The position numbers and the translations under genes are program-made. The notes under the pieces were generated by a model that worked only from the letters and a program-made list of their open reading frames with translations, did not search any database and had not been told where the DNA came from. A DNA stretch of 64,000 nt from Pseudomonas rustica (GTDB taxonomy: Bacteria; Pseudomonadota; Gammaproteobacteria; Pseudomonadales; Pseudomonadaceae): positions 434,001 through 498,000 of the forward strand of contig NZ_JAGYHF010000004.1 of NCBI RefSeq assembly GCF_018336155.1, read 5' to 3'. This document shows positions 46,490 through 58,769 of this stretch, one piece after another. Position 1 is the stretch's first letter. Each line of letters starts with the position of its first letter.

Positions 46490-46564
46490 GATCAAAAGAT
46501 CGCAGCCTTCGGCAGCTCCTACAGGGATCGTATGTAGGAGCTGCCGAAGGCTGCGATCTTTTGA
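46490..46564. repeat. REPIN, GATCGCAGCC family
   Basis: This compact REPIN fills nearly the whole 84-bp gap between the convergent activator and MFS genes, and may act as their bidirectional 3' hairpin. Confidence 0.85.
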
Positions 46565-46566
46565 CT

Positions 46567-47772
46567 TTAAACGGCTGGCTCAACCTGCACAGCCGAAACC
46601 GCCGCCAATGTGCGCAACCCCACCCGCACAACGACCACCATCATCAAACCCGCACCAATAGCCACCGCAAATCCCGCTCGCGCGCCAAAGGTATCGATCA
46701 CCATCCCCGCCAGCATGCCGCCGAGTGCAACACCCACGCTGATACCGGTAGTCATCCACGTCAGCCCCTCGGTGATCCGCGACGGAGGAATAATGATCGT
46801 GCCCATTTTCATCACCACCACCATCGTCGGCGCAAACGAGATGCCGGCGATAAACAGCGCTGCGGTCAGCACATAAACGTCCGTCGCAAAAACCGGCAGC
46901 ACACCGGTAAACGCCGTGACCAATATCCCGATCAGGAACTGTTTTTCAATCGCCAGGGAAACCCTCATCGCCCCGAACGTCAGGCCTGCCACCAGCGAAC
47001 CAAAGGCATAAGCCGCGAGAATGAATGTCGCCGACGCTGGCCAGCCTTGCGCATTGGCGAACGCAACGACGGCGACATCGATTGCCCCGCCGATAACGCC
47101 CATCGCCAGCAGCGCCAAAACAATGGTGCGCACGCCGGGGATCAGCAAGGTTGAGCCGGCATGACTGCTGTGACCCACGACAACCTTGGGTTCGGTCTGG
47201 CGTTGCAGCACAAACGCCGTGACCCCGATGGCCAGCAATCCGACCGCGACCAGCGGCCCCGCTTCGGCGAAAAAGCTCACGCTCAGTCCGATCGCCAGTG
47301 GCGGGCCGACGATGTAGGCCATTTCGGTGAGGACGGTGTCCAGCGAGAACGCCGTGTGTAACTGCGGTTTGCCCCGGAATAGCTGCGTCCATCGGGCGCG
47401 GATCATCGACGGCATGCTCGGCATTGTCCCCGCCAGTGCCGCCAGAATAAACAGCCATGCGGCGGGCGCGCGAATGTACACGGCGATGATCAGCGCCAGC
47501 AGCATCACGATGCTGAAAACCGTCACGACCGGCAGCACGCGGCTCTGGCCGCGCTGGTCAACGAGTTTCGAGATATACGGGCCGAGCAGTGCATTGGCCA
47601 GGGTGAACGTGCCGGCGACTGCTCCGGCCAACCAGTAGACACCGGTTTGCTGAACCAGCATGGTGATGATGCCAATGCCGATCATCGCCTGCGGCAACCG
47701 CGCGATGGTGCTCGCGAGCACTAACCCGGTGGCGCCAGGGGTCGCGAACAGTTCGCGGTAGTGATTGGCCAT
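46567..47772 (-). CDS. MFS transporter
   Basis: This major facilitator superfamily membrane protein has 401 residues and about 12 hydrophobic helices. It shows SKLVDQRGQSRVLPV in the loop 2-3 region and RARWTQLFRGKPQLHTAFSL in the central part. The substrate is not evident; it resembles small-solute or drug exporters. GGGAGGAATC precedes the ATG. It stands alone, convergent with the sigma-54 activator. Confidence 0.8.
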   Translation of the reverse strand: MANHYRELFATPGATGLVLASTIARLPQAMIGIGIITMLVQQTGVYWLAGAVAGTFTLANALLGPYISKLVDQRGQSRVLPVVTVFSIVMLLALIIAVYIRAPAAWLFILAALAGTMPSMPSMIRARWTQLFRGKPQLHTAFSLDTVLTEMAYIVGPPLAIGLSVSFFAEAGPLVAVGLLAIGVTAFVLQRQTEPKVVVGHSSHAGSTLLIPGVRTIVLALLAMGVIGGAIDVAVVAFANAQGWPASATFILAAYAFGSLVAGLTFGAMRVSLAIEKQFLIGILVTAFTGVLPVFATDVYVLTAALFIAGISFAPTMVVVMKMGTIIIPPSRITEGLTWMTTGISVGVALGGMLAGMVIDTFGARAGFAVAIGAGLMMVVVVRVGLRTLAAVSAVQVEPAV

Positions 47773-47868
47773 GATTCCTCCCTTCCATGAACGTCGTTGT
47801 TCAGCATCCGGCTGCGTCAGACATCAAGACCTACGCGCAGAGCAAAAGCAACCTCGGCTAAAAACACA

Positions 47869-48160
47869 GATCAAAAGATTGCAGCCTTCGGCAGCTCCTA
47901 CAGGAATCGCATCTCATGTAGGAGCTGCCGAAGGCTGCGATCTTGATCGTTCCCACGCTCCGCGTGGGCATGCAGCCGGGGACGCTCTGCGTCCCTGCAA
48001 CGCCGAACGCGGAGCGTCCGAAGAGGCATTCCCACGCAGAGCGTGGGAACGATCAAAACCAGTCGATTACGGATTCGGTACAGCACGTTCACGTCGGCGT
48101 ATCTCGTGAGCATCCCCCACTCAGTCCCCTCTCCCTCCGGGAGAGGGTTAGGGTGAGGGG
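47869..48160. repeat. Three different repeat families side by side
   Basis: A GATCGCAGCC REPIN (47869-47945) is followed by a GTTCCCACGCTCCGCGTGGG-type inverted repeat (about 47946-48054, closing with CCCACGCAGAGCGTGGGAAC) and one CCCCTCTCC...GGGTGAGGGG unit (48126-48160). They occupy most of the 500-bp gap between the MFS gene and the first Ig-domain gene. Confidence 0.8.
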
Positions 48161-48194
48161 CTTTTCAATCTCCTAAGACCGACCATTCGTCGCC

Positions 48195-48212
48195 ACTGTC
48201 AGATCTGACAGT
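48195..48212. promoter_or_regulatory. 18-bp perfect palindrome upstream of Ig-domain gene 1
   Basis: ACTGTCAGATCTGACAGT is perfectly self-complementary and lies 65 bp upstream of the gene start. It is identical to 51269-51286 and differs in one base from the palindrome in front of the TcB-TcC operon (18421-18436). Confidence 0.65.
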
Positions 48213-48276
48213 AGCCGCCCCGCCCTCCTTTCCCGCCTGATACCCCCACAGCCAATACCGGCCACGTCGTTCGCTG

Positions 48277-50985
48277 ATGGACCATCCCATGACCACTCAA
48301 CCCGATCAAACCGCGCAGGATGAAACCCCACTCGCCAATCGCCCGCCGACGATCGTGGCCAGAACCGAGATGACCCACCCCGAAAATTACGACGGCGGCA
48401 TCTCCATTGCTGCACTCGCCCATGGTCTGCGAGTGGCCATCAATCCGTGGCTCAACATTGCCTACGACGATCTGGTCGAAATGTTCTGGGGCAACAGCGC
48501 GCATCCGGTCTGGAAAAAAGTCATCGACCGCGCCGAAGAATTGACCGAAGGCGTGCGATTCAATATCCCCAGCGGCTTCATCATCGATGGCGAGGCCACG
48601 CCGGTGTTCTATCGCGTGACCAAACTGCATCAGACGCCGGAGGACTCTACACCGCTATCGATTTACCTGGTCAAACTGACCCGCCCCGGCGGCGTGGACG
48701 ATGACGGCGAAGGCAACGGCAATCCGGGGCTCAAGTATTCGTTTACGCCCGACATCTCCGGCGGCGTCACCAGCAACATCGCCAATCGCGGCGTGCAGAT
48801 GCACATCGTGCCTTACCAAAATATCACCCGCTTTGATCGCATCGTCGCCCGCTGGGGTGATCAGGAAGTGGTGCATTATCCGGTGACGCAGGAGCAAATC
48901 ACTGACCCGAACAACCATCCGATCGTGCTGAATTTCACCAAAGCGGTTATCGAGAAAGCAGGCAACGGCGAACGACTGCCGGTTTCCTATCAAGTGATTG
49001 ACCGCTGCGGCAACTACCCGGACGAGCAGGATCCGTGGGCCAAAATTACGCAAGTGTTTGTCGATCTGGACGATCACCGTCTCGATGCGCCGGTTGCGCT
49101 CGTCGCCGGTCAACCGGTTGAGCTGATCGAACTCGATGCCTTGGGCGAGGCCGATGTCACCGTGCGTGTCAATGCTCTTTCCCCGGATTTCGCAGCAAAC
49201 GACTTAATCCGTATGACCTGGACTGGCACACCGGCAGAAGGCGATCCGGTGATCGTCGGCCCACTGGATAAAACCGTGGGCGCGTTGCCCGGCGATTATG
49301 ATTTCACCATCCCTAACGTCATGGTCAAAGCGATAGCCAAGGGCTGGGCAACCGTGGGTTATCTGCGTATTCGTGCCGGCGTGGCTGATCTACCGTCCAA
49401 AACTGCCAGCCTTAACGTCAAGGGTGAGATCCCTCAGTTAGTGGCGCCGAGTGTGAAGGAAGCCAACGGTACGCAACTTGACCCGATGAAGGTGCAGCAA
49501 AAACTGGTTGTGATGTTGCCGCTGGGGACGCTGCTGCCGACAGATAAAGTCAGTGTGAGTTGGCTCGCGGCAGACGGTTCGCCGGCGGCGGCTTCACACA
49601 CCACCCTGACTCGTCCGGTGAGTGAAAGCGGCATCGAGATCGAAATTCCTGTTTCGGTGATTGCCTACAACCTGGGTAAACCGGTGACGGTGATTTACAG
49701 CGTGACGCGCGGTACTGCGGCGCCCAAGGATTCGTTGCCGTTGTTGCTGAACGTACTGCCAATTGCGGCGAGTGAGTTCAAGCGACCGACGATTCTGGTG
49801 GCAGATAACAATGGCGAAGGCCCGGTTCTGGATGTCACTGACCTCACGGACGGAGCAGCAGTGCGTATTGGTGTATGGCCGCATATCGCGGTGGGTCAAT
49901 ACGTTTGGCTGACTCTGAAAGGCAAAAATGCTAATGGCGAACAGCATGACTTGTCGCTGTGGCTGCAACCTTCGGACGTTAGCGTCAACGCACGGTGGAT
50001 CGCCGACGGGTTCATTGATAAACCGGTGCCTTACAACTATTTGAAGAGTCTTGGGCACAACACTGAACTGAAAATTGAGTTCAAGGCATCGTTGAGCAAA
50101 AGCCAGGAAGAAAGTACGGCGCAGGCCTTCGTTGTACGGACTTACACGATCAAGTCGACGCCGACGATCACTTGGCTTAGAGGCTCGCCGAGTGGTCAGG
50201 ATATTGCGCCGGACGGCTTTACCCGGGAGACCAGCGTGACGCTGAGCGGCACGGCGAGCAAAGGGCAGCAGGTCGACGTATTGGATGGAGAGGATACTAA
50301 GGGACAGCCCATTGCTGATGCAGTGACAGGGATCTGGACTCAAACCATTGATGAACTGTCTGTGGCGCGGCACAGCTTAACCGCCAGAGCGATGGACGCT
50401 GGTGGAGCGACATCCAAGGCATGGGTATTTACTGTTATTGGTGAGCTGAGCATTGATCGCCAACAGATGAACCTGAACGGGCTCTCCGTGAAAATGCCGG
50501 ACTGGCCGAAGACAGGTGAGGATTCAATTGGTAATACCCAAGTCCGTCAGCCAACGGGTGGGTTAGCACCGTACTTTTATGCCTCTAGTAATCAAGATAT
50601 TGCTTCGGTCAGTTCAGAAGGGAAAGTGACGGGAAACAGGAATGGCGTTGTCACTATTACTGTTTCTGACTCAGCTGGAGCCGCTGTGAGTTATACCGTC
50701 GCGGTGACTAATGTCTATCGTTTGAGGTTGAATGAAACCCCCATGACTGCACGGCAGGCTGTTGAGTGGAGAGAGAGTCTGGCCAACGCGATCCCCTGCA
50801 CTGATACAGCATTGTTTGATTTAGACCTTGTACATGGGAAACCTCTACCAATTTCCACCGATCTCTGGCAGTGCACATTAAGCGGCTGTCCCGATCCATA
50901 TTTTCCGGCATTTAGAAACCCAGGGAGTGTAGGTTGCCGTTATGGATTATATGAATTTGCAGCATGGTGCATGCAGTCAACGTGA
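48277..50985 (+). CDS. Multi-Ig-domain protein, copy 1
   Basis: This protein of 902 residues has no signal peptide or membrane segment. Residues about 20-626 are diverged ~110-residue Ig-like modules with a shared pattern ([42 protein letters not shown]). Residues about 627-722 resemble another bacterial Ig-like domain (GIWTQTIDELSVARHSLTAR), and about 723-810 a Big_2 domain (YASSNQDIASVSSEGKVTGN). The last ~90 residues form a domain with five cysteines (IPC, WQC, SGC, VGC, AWC) that I do not recognise. A role in adhesion or as a secreted effector is possible but unproven. The start may instead be 48289; neither ATG has a good ribosome binding site. Confidence 0.75.
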   Translation: MDHPMTTQPDQTAQDETPLANRPPTIVARTEMTHPENYDGGISIAALAHGLRVAINPWLNIAYDDLVEMFWGNSAHPVWKKVIDRAEELTEGVRFNIPSGFIIDGEATPVFYRVTKLHQTPEDSTPLSIYLVKLTRPGGVDDDGEGNGNPGLKYSFTPDISGGVTSNIANRGVQMHIVPYQNITRFDRIVARWGDQEVVHYPVTQEQITDPNNHPIVLNFTKAVIEKAGNGERLPVSYQVIDRCGNYPDEQDPWAKITQVFVDLDDHRLDAPVALVAGQPVELIELDALGEADVTVRVNALSPDFAANDLIRMTWTGTPAEGDPVIVGPLDKTVGALPGDYDFTIPNVMVKAIAKGWATVGYLRIRAGVADLPSKTASLNVKGEIPQLVAPSVKEANGTQLDPMKVQQKLVVMLPLGTLLPTDKVSVSWLAADGSPAAASHTTLTRPVSESGIEIEIPVSVIAYNLGKPVTVIYSVTRGTAAPKDSLPLLLNVLPIAASEFKRPTILVADNNGEGPVLDVTDLTDGAAVRIGVWPHIAVGQYVWLTLKGKNANGEQHDLSLWLQPSDVSVNARWIADGFIDKPVPYNYLKSLGHNTELKIEFKASLSKSQEESTAQAFVVRTYTIKSTPTITWLRGSPSGQDIAPDGFTRETSVTLSGTASKGQQVDVLDGEDTKGQPIADAVTGIWTQTIDELSVARHSLTARAMDAGGATSKAWVFTVIGELSIDRQQMNLNGLSVKMPDWPKTGEDSIGNTQVRQPTGGLAPYFYASSNQDIASVSSEGKVTGNRNGVVTITVSDSAGAAVSYTVAVTNVYRLRLNETPMTARQAVEWRESLANAIPCTDTALFDLDLVHGKPLPISTDLWQCTLSGCPDPYFPAFRNPGSVGCRYGLYEFAAWCMQST

Positions 50986-51022
50986 TCGGGTAACATTTAA
51001 TAATTAGTCAGGTGTAATTGCC

Positions 51023-51060
51023 AAAAAAACAAAACCCGCACAAGGCGGGTTTTGTTTTGC
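51023..51060. terminator. Bidirectional terminator after Ig-domain gene 1
   Basis: AAAACCCGC, the loop ACAAG and GCGGGTTTT form a stem flanked by A- and T-runs, 45 bp after the gene. The same element follows copy 2, where it also serves cysS on the other strand. Confidence 0.88.
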
Positions 51061-51073
51061 AGCAATAAAGCAA

Positions 51074-51236
51074 TCAGTCAGCCAAACGCCAGGTAGTCCC
51101 ACCCTTGCCGTCTTCCAACACCACACCCATCGCCGTCAACTGATCACTAATCCGGTCCGACTCAGCCCAATCCTTCCCGGCCCGAGCCGCCAGACGCGCA
51201 GCAATCAGCGCATCAACTTCAGCCGCATCAACCCGC
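51074..51236 (-). pseudogene. Truncated 3' fragment of cysS
   Basis: About 163 bp repeat the last 54 codons and stop of cysS ([20 protein letters not shown] ... TTWRLAD) with few differences from 54160-54322. The match ends abruptly near 51237, where sequence of the second Ig-gene unit begins. It has no start or catalytic core. It is a by-product of the tandem duplication of the Ig-domain gene together with its neighbour's end. Confidence 0.92.
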
Positions 51237-51268
51237 AGACAGTCCTTGTCCCCCGACCATTCGTCGCC

Positions 51269-51286
51269 ACTGTCAGATCTGACAGT
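51269..51286. promoter_or_regulatory. 18-bp perfect palindrome upstream of Ig-domain gene 2
   Basis: ACTGTCAGATCTGACAGT is identical to 48195-48212 in sequence and in distance to the gene start (65 bp); it was copied along with the gene. Confidence 0.65.
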
Positions 51287-51350
51287 AGCCGCCCCGCCCT
51301 CCTTTCCCGCCTGATACCCCCACAGCCAATACCGGCCACGTCGTTCGCTG

Positions 51351-54065
51351 ATGGACCATCCCATGACCACTCAACCCGATCAAACCGCGCAGGATGAAAC
51401 CCCACTCGCCAATCGCCCGCCGACGATCGTGGCCAGAACCGAGATGACCCACCCCGAAAATTACGACGGTGGCATCTCCATTGCTGCACTCGCCCACGGT
51501 CTGCGAGTGGCCATCAATCCGTGGCTCAACATTGCCTACGACGATCTGGTCGAAATGTTCTGGGGCAACAGCGCGCATCCGGTCTGGAAAAAAGTCATCG
51601 ACCGCGCCGAAGAATTGACCGAAGGCGTGCGATTCAATATCCCCAGCGGCTTCATCATCGATGGCGAGGCCACGCCGGTGTTCTACCGCGTGACCAAACT
51701 GCATCAGACGCCGGAGGACTCTACACCGCTATCGATTTACCTGGTCAAACTGACCCGCCCCGGCGGCGTGGACGACGACGGCGAGGGCAATGGAAATCCG
51801 GGGCTCAGGTATTCGTTTACGCCCGACATCTCCGGCGGGGTCACCAGCAACATCGCCAATCGTGGCGTGCAGATGCTCATTTCTCCGTATGAGAACATCA
51901 CACGCTTCGACCGTATCGTCGCGCGTTGGGGCGATCAAGAGGTGATTCACTACCCTGTGACACAGGAGCAAATTACAGATCCGGTCAAGCACCCCATCGT
52001 GCTGACCTTCACCAAGGAGATTATTGAAAAGGCCGGTAACGGTGCGCGGCTGCCGGTTTCCTATCAAGTGATTGACCGCTGCGGCAACTACCCCGATGAG
52101 CGAGATCCGTGGGCCAAAATTACGCAAGTGTTTGTCGATCTGGACGATCACCGTCTCGATGCGCCGGTTGCGCTCGTCGCCGGTCAACCCGTTGAGCTGA
52201 TCGAACTCGATGCCTTGGGCGAGGCCGATGTCACTGTGCGGGTGCACGTCCTTAGCCCGGATTTCGTGGCGGGCGACACGGTTCGTCTGACCTGGACAGG
52301 CACGCCCGCTGAGGGGGATCCGGTGATCGTCGGGCCACTGGACAAACGTGTCGACGGGTTGCCCGCGTCTCTGGACTTCACCATCCCTAACGTCATGGTC
52401 AAAGCGATCGCCAAGGGTTGGGCAACCGTGGGTTATCTGCGTATTCGCACGGGCGTGGCTGATCTGCCGTCCAAAACTGCCAGCCTTAACGTCAAGGGTG
52501 AGATTCCTCAGTTAGTGGCGCCGAGCGTGAAGGAAGCCAGCGGTACGCAACTTGATCCGATGAAGGTGCAGCAAAAGCTGGTTGTGATGTTGCCACTGGG
52601 GACGTTGCTGCCGACAGATAAAGTCAGTGTGAGTTGGCTCGCGGCAGACGGTTCGCCGGCGGCCGGCTCGCACACCACCCTGACTCGTCCGGTGAGTGAA
52701 AGCGGGATCGAGATCGAAATTCCTGTTTCGGTGATTGCCTACAACCTGGGCAAACCGGTGACGGTGATTTACAGCGTGACGCGGGGTTCGGCGGCGCCCA
52801 AGGACTCGCTGCCGTTGATCCTGAATGTGTTGCCGATTGCGGCGACTGAATTTAAACGCCCAATGATTCGTGAAGCAGATAACAACGGTGAAGGGCCGGT
52901 GCTGGATTTGACGAAGGGCGCGACCGTTCGAATAGGCGTATGGCCTCACATCGCTGTAGGCCAATACGCCTGGTTGGCATTGAAAGGCAAGAACGCTTCC
53001 GGGGGAAGTCACGATCTGACAATGTGGAGCCAACCCTCTATCGCCAGCGTCAATCAGCAGTGGATCAACAGAGGTTATTACGACGAGACCGTGCGTAATG
53101 ATTATTTGATCGGTCTTGGAAACAACACCGAATTGCACGTTCATTTCAAAGCGTCGCTGAGCAAAAGCCAGGAAGAAAGTACAGCTCAGACATTTGAGAT
53201 CCGTACTTACACGGTAAAGGCGATTGAGCTGATAAAACCGACAATTACCTCGGTTAGAGGGACATCAAGCGGGCAGGAGATTCCGTCCGGCAGTTTTACG
53301 ACTGAAACCAGCGTGACATTGACCGGTATGGCGAGCGCCAGACAACAGGTCGATGTTCGTGACGGAGAAATCTCGAAAGGTAAGCCAACAGCAGATCCGC
53401 TGACACGGATCTGGACGCAGACCATTGATAACCTTGCACTGGCCCCACACAGTTTAACGGCACGAGCCCTTTATGGTTCTGGAGAAGTGTCGGCACAGAG
53501 GAATTTCACGGTTATGGAGGCACTGGTCATTGATCGTCAGCCGATGATCTTGAATGGGCTGTCGGTAAAAATGCCGGAGTGGCCAACGACGGGTCAGGAT
53601 TCCATTGGTAATACTCAGGTGCGCCAACCGTCTAAAGGGTTGTCGCCCTATTCTTATGCGTCTAGTGATTCGACTGTTGCTTCGGTTTCGAGCGATGGGA
53701 AGGTGACGGGGAATAACAATGGTAGTGCGTTTATTGTCGTGCTTGATTCAGGCGGGCAGTCTGCGACTTATAGTGTCTCGGTTAGCAATGTGTATCGTTT
53801 GAGGATCAATGAGCAACCCATGAATGCGCTGCAAGCTGTTGAATGGAGGGAGAGCTTGGCTGACGCTGTACCCTGCAGGGATGCGGCAATCTTTGATTTG
53901 GTGCGTGTACATGGTAAACCTCTCCCAACTTCAACAGCTCTCTGGCAATGCGTAACAGGCGGCTGTCCCGAACCATATTTTCCAGGTTACGATAATAGTT
54001 GGGGACATATAACATGTATTAAAGGGGCATATGAGCTTGCAGCTTGGTGTATTCAACCAACTTAG
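51351..54065 (+). CDS. Multi-Ig-domain protein, copy 2
   Basis: This paralogue of the preceding gene has 904 residues and the same domain order. Residues 1-168 are nearly identical to copy 1. Elsewhere near-identical blocks (such as [17 protein letters not shown]) alternate with clearly diverged ones ([12 protein letters not shown] against [32 protein letters not shown] with a 4-residue deletion). The Big_2 domain and the five-cysteine C-terminal domain are kept (VPC, WQC, GGC, ITC, AWC) but differ in sequence between cysteines. It has no signal peptide. The start could also be 51363. The function is unknown. Confidence 0.75.
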   Translation: MDHPMTTQPDQTAQDETPLANRPPTIVARTEMTHPENYDGGISIAALAHGLRVAINPWLNIAYDDLVEMFWGNSAHPVWKKVIDRAEELTEGVRFNIPSGFIIDGEATPVFYRVTKLHQTPEDSTPLSIYLVKLTRPGGVDDDGEGNGNPGLRYSFTPDISGGVTSNIANRGVQMLISPYENITRFDRIVARWGDQEVIHYPVTQEQITDPVKHPIVLTFTKEIIEKAGNGARLPVSYQVIDRCGNYPDERDPWAKITQVFVDLDDHRLDAPVALVAGQPVELIELDALGEADVTVRVHVLSPDFVAGDTVRLTWTGTPAEGDPVIVGPLDKRVDGLPASLDFTIPNVMVKAIAKGWATVGYLRIRTGVADLPSKTASLNVKGEIPQLVAPSVKEASGTQLDPMKVQQKLVVMLPLGTLLPTDKVSVSWLAADGSPAAGSHTTLTRPVSESGIEIEIPVSVIAYNLGKPVTVIYSVTRGSAAPKDSLPLILNVLPIAATEFKRPMIREADNNGEGPVLDLTKGATVRIGVWPHIAVGQYAWLALKGKNASGGSHDLTMWSQPSIASVNQQWINRGYYDETVRNDYLIGLGNNTELHVHFKASLSKSQEESTAQTFEIRTYTVKAIELIKPTITSVRGTSSGQEIPSGSFTTETSVTLTGMASARQQVDVRDGEISKGKPTADPLTRIWTQTIDNLALAPHSLTARALYGSGEVSAQRNFTVMEALVIDRQPMILNGLSVKMPEWPTTGQDSIGNTQVRQPSKGLSPYSYASSDSTVASVSSDGKVTGNNNGSAFIVVLDSGGQSATYSVSVSNVYRLRINEQPMNALQAVEWRESLADAVPCRDAAIFDLVRVHGKPLPTSTALWQCVTGGCPEPYFPGYDNSWGHITCIKGAYELAAWCIQPT

Positions 54066-54108
54066 TTCTGATGTGACTAAAAGCTGAGTCAGACACTATT
54101 TAACCCTC

Positions 54109-54146
54109 AAAAAAACAAAACCCGCACAAGGCGGGTTTTGTTTTGC
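54109..54146. terminator. Bidirectional terminator between Ig-domain gene 2 and cysS
   Basis: AAAACCCGC (54117-54125), a 5-nt loop and GCGGGTTTT (54131-54139) with flanking A- and T-runs serve both converging genes. It is identical to the copy at 51031-51053. Confidence 0.9.
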
Positions 54147-54159
54147 AGCAATAAAGCAA

Positions 54160-55542
54160 TCAGTCAGCCAAACGCCAAGTAGTCCCACCCTTGCCGTCTT
54201 CCAACACAACACCCATCGCCGTCAACTGATCACGAATCCGATCCGACTCAGCCCAATCCTTCCCGGCCCGAGCCGCCAGACGCGCAGCAATCAGCGCATC
54301 AACTTCAGCCGCATCGACACGCCCTTCAGCGCCCGCCTGCAGGAAGTCATCGGCTTCCAATTGCAACACACCCAACACGCTCGCCAGCTCTTTCAGACGC
54401 GCCGCCAGACCCGCCGCTGCATCGAGATCGCTCTCACGCAGGCGGTTGATCTCACGCACCATCTCAAACAGCACCGCGCACGCTTCCGGGGTACCGAAGT
54501 CGTCGTTCATCACGGTAGTGAAGCGTTCAACAAACGCTTCGCCGCCCGCCGGTGCAACGGTCGGCAAGCCTTTGAGCGCGTGGTAGAAACGCTCGAGTGC
54601 GCCTTTGGCGTCCTTGAGGTTGTCTTCCGAGTAGTTGATCGCGCTGCGGTAGTGGCTCGACACCAGCAGGTAACGCACGACTTCCGGGTGGTATTTTTCC
54701 AGCACGTCGCGAATGGTGAAGAAGTTGTTCAAGGACTTGGACATCTTCTCGCCATTGATGCGAATCATGCCGCAATGCATCCACGCGTTGGCGTAGGTCT
54801 TGCCGGTGGCCGCTTCGCTCTGGGCGATTTCGTTTTCGTGGTGCGGGAACTCGAGGTCGCTGCCGCCGCCATGAATGTCGAAGGTCTCGCCGAGGCAGCA
54901 GGTGGACATCACCGAGCACTCGATGTGCCAGCCCGGACGCCCGGCGCCCCACGGCGATTCCCAGCTTGGCTCGCCCGGTTTGGTGGCTTTCCACAGCACG
55001 AAGTCCAACGGATCCTGCTTGGCTTCGTCGACTTCAATACGCGCGCCGATGCGCAGGTCTTCGATTTTCTTGCGCGACAGTTTGCCGTAGCCCATGAACT
55101 TGGCGACGCGGTAGTACACGTCGCCATTGCCCGGGGCGTAGGCGTAACCCTTGTCGATCAAGGTCTGGATCATGCTCAGCATGCCCGGAATATGATCGGT
55201 GGCACGCGGCTCCATGTCCGGTTTGAGGATGTTGAGACGCGCCTCGTCCTCGTGCATCGCGGTGATCATGCGCTCGGTCAGCGCGTCGTACGGCTCGCCG
55301 TTTTCGCGGGCACGATTGATGATCTTGTCTTCAATGTCGGTGATGTTGCGCACGTACGTCAGGTTGTAACCGCTGAAGCGCAACCAGCGGGTCACCAGGT
55401 CGAACGCGACCATGCTGCGGCCGTGGCCGATGTGGCAGTAGTCATACACGGTCATCCCGCAGACGTACATGCGCACATTGTTGCCATCCAGCGGTTTGAA
55501 GACTTGTTTGCTCTTGGTGAGCGTGTTGTAAATCGTCAGCAC
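54160..55542 (-). CDS. cysS: Cysteinyl-tRNA synthetase (CysRS)
   Basis: This is a class I aminoacyl-tRNA synthetase of 460 residues that charges tRNA-Cys. It shows the [19 protein letters not shown] start region with the HIGH motif and first zinc Cys, zinc ligands in WHIECSVMS and [14 protein letters not shown], and the KMSKS loop ([11 protein letters not shown]). The start is GTG at 55542, with AAGGA 8 nt upstream, giving [12 protein letters not shown]; the frame extends upstream into glnS but that part is not conserved. It follows glnS by 22 bp and ends at the shared terminator. Confidence 0.96.
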   Translation of the reverse strand: MLTIYNTLTKSKQVFKPLDGNNVRMYVCGMTVYDYCHIGHGRSMVAFDLVTRWLRFSGYNLTYVRNITDIEDKIINRARENGEPYDALTERMITAMHEDEARLNILKPDMEPRATDHIPGMLSMIQTLIDKGYAYAPGNGDVYYRVAKFMGYGKLSRKKIEDLRIGARIEVDEAKQDPLDFVLWKATKPGEPSWESPWGAGRPGWHIECSVMSTCCLGETFDIHGGGSDLEFPHHENEIAQSEAATGKTYANAWMHCGMIRINGEKMSKSLNNFFTIRDVLEKYHPEVVRYLLVSSHYRSAINYSEDNLKDAKGALERFYHALKGLPTVAPAGGEAFVERFTTVMNDDFGTPEACAVLFEMVREINRLRESDLDAAAGLAARLKELASVLGVLQLEADDFLQAGAEGRVDAAEVDALIAARLAARAGKDWAESDRIRDQLTAMGVVLEDGKGGTTWRLAD

Positions 55543-55564
55543 TTTTAATTTCCTTGACGCTGAA

Positions 55565-57262
<1,698 letters not shown>

Positions 57263-57511
57263 AGGATCCTTGACTTACAGGTGCGCGGCCGCAGTGGGGG
57301 CCAGACAAAACAAAGCCGCTATCATAGCCGATGCTGTCAAGGGGCTGACAGAGCAGGCCCTATAAAGGCATGCATTTAATCGCCGGGATTTGAAAAACTG
57401 CCTCGAAATTCGCGCCTGTCACGCTAAACTGCGCACCTTGGCCCACGCTGGCTGAACCGGTTTGGGGGCTCGATGTCCCAAAACCACGAATTCCTCTAAA
57501 GAGAAGCGATC

Positions 57512-58018
57512 ATGACTCAAGTCAAACTGACCACCAACCATGGCGACATCGTCATCGAACTGAACGCTGACAAGGCGCCGATCACCGTCGCCAACTTCAT
57601 CGAGTACGTGAAAGCCGGTCACTACGAAAACACTGTTTTCCACCGTGTCATCGGTAACTTCATGATCCAGGGCGGCGGTTTCGAGCCAGGCATGAAAGAA
57701 AAGAAAGACAAGCGTCCAAGCATCCAGAACGAAGCTGACAACGGTCTTTCCAATGACAAGTACACCGTTGCCATGGCCCGCACCATGGAGCCGCATTCGG
57801 CTTCCGCGCAGTTCTTCATTAACGTTGCCGACAACTCTTTCCTCAACCACAGCGGCAAGAACACTCAGGGCTGGGGTTACGCGGTATTCGGTAAAGTGAC
57901 CGCCGGCACCGACGTTGTCGACAAGATCAAAGGCGTGTCGACCACCATGAAGTCCGGCCACCAGGACGTACCAGCAGACGACGTGATCATCGAGAAAGCC
58001 GAGATCATCGAAGCGTGA
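57512..58018 (+). CDS. ppiB: Cyclophilin-type peptidyl-prolyl isomerase B (PpiB)
   Basis: This cytoplasmic cyclophilin of 168 residues has no signal peptide. The active-site arginine and surroundings are visible ([15 protein letters not shown]), as are [21 protein letters not shown] and [20 protein letters not shown]. It catalyses proline cis-trans isomerisation during folding. AAAGAGAAGCG precedes the ATG. The stop overlaps the GTG start of lpxH. The 249-bp gap to glnS contains no gene. Confidence 0.95.
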   Translation: MTQVKLTTNHGDIVIELNADKAPITVANFIEYVKAGHYENTVFHRVIGNFMIQGGGFEPGMKEKKDKRPSIQNEADNGLSNDKYTVAMARTMEPHSASAQFFINVADNSFLNHSGKNTQGWGYAVFGKVTAGTDVVDKIKGVSTTMKSGHQDVPADDVIIEKAEIIEA

Positions 58019-58761
58019 TATTGCTGATTTCAGACTTGCATCTGGAAGAGGAGCGCCCGGACATTACCCGGGCGTTTCTGGATTTGCTCGCCGGACGCGC
58101 CCGCTCGGCGAGTGCGTTGTACATTCTTGGCGACTTCTTTGAAGCGTGGATTGGCGACGACGCCATGACGCCCTTCCAGCGTTCCATCTGCCAGGCCCTG
58201 CGCCAATTGAGCGACAGCGGCACGGCGATTTTTCTGATGCACGGCAATCGCGACTTCATGCTCGGCAAGGCGTTCTGCAAAGAAGCCGGCTGCACGCTGC
58301 TGAAAGACCCGAGTGTCGTGCAGTTTTACGGCGAGCCGGTGCTGTTGATGCACGGCGACAGCCTCTGCACCCGCGACGTCGGCTATATGAAGCTGCGCCG
58401 CTACCTGCGCAACCCGCTCACGCTGTTTATCCTGCGCAATCTACCGCTGAGCAGCCGCCATAAACTGGCGCGCAAACTGCGCAGCGAGAGCAAGGCGCAG
58501 ACGCGGATGAAGGCCAATGACATTGTTGATGTTACGCCGGAGGAGATTCCGCGGATCATGCAGGAGTTTGGCGTGAAAACCCTGATCCACGGCCACACCC
58601 ATCGCCCGGCGATTCACAAGTTGCAGATCGGTGATGAAGCGGCGAAGCGGATTGTGCTGGGGGATTGGGATCGTCAGGGTTGGGCGTTGCAGGTGGATGA
58701 GAGCGGCTATGCGCTGGCGCCGTTCGATTTCGCCCCACCGCTGGCATTGCCGCACGGCTGA
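58015..58761 (+). CDS. lpxH: UDP-2,3-diacylglucosamine diphosphatase (LpxH)
   Basis: This metallophosphatase of 248 residues removes UMP from UDP-2,3-diacylglucosamine to give lipid X in lipid A synthesis at the inner-membrane surface. Metal-site motifs are clear: [40 protein letters not shown] and [10 protein letters not shown]. The start is GTG, overlapping the ppiB stop (GTGA), which implies coupling. Confidence 0.96.
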   Translation: MILLISDLHLEEERPDITRAFLDLLAGRARSASALYILGDFFEAWIGDDAMTPFQRSICQALRQLSDSGTAIFLMHGNRDFMLGKAFCKEAGCTLLKDPSVVQFYGEPVLLMHGDSLCTRDVGYMKLRRYLRNPLTLFILRNLPLSSRHKLARKLRSESKAQTRMKANDIVDVTPEEIPRIMQEFGVKTLIHGHTHRPAIHKLQIGDEAAKRIVLGDWDRQGWALQVDESGYALAPFDFAPPLALPHG

Positions 58762-58769
58762 AGATCGCC

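Noticed and set aside
57334..57351. CTGTCA-N6-TGACAG between glnS and ppiB, resembling the Tc/Ig palindrome
   Set aside because: Arms are one base shorter and the spacing differs (6 against 2-4 bp), so it would not present the same site; it lies between housekeeping genes.
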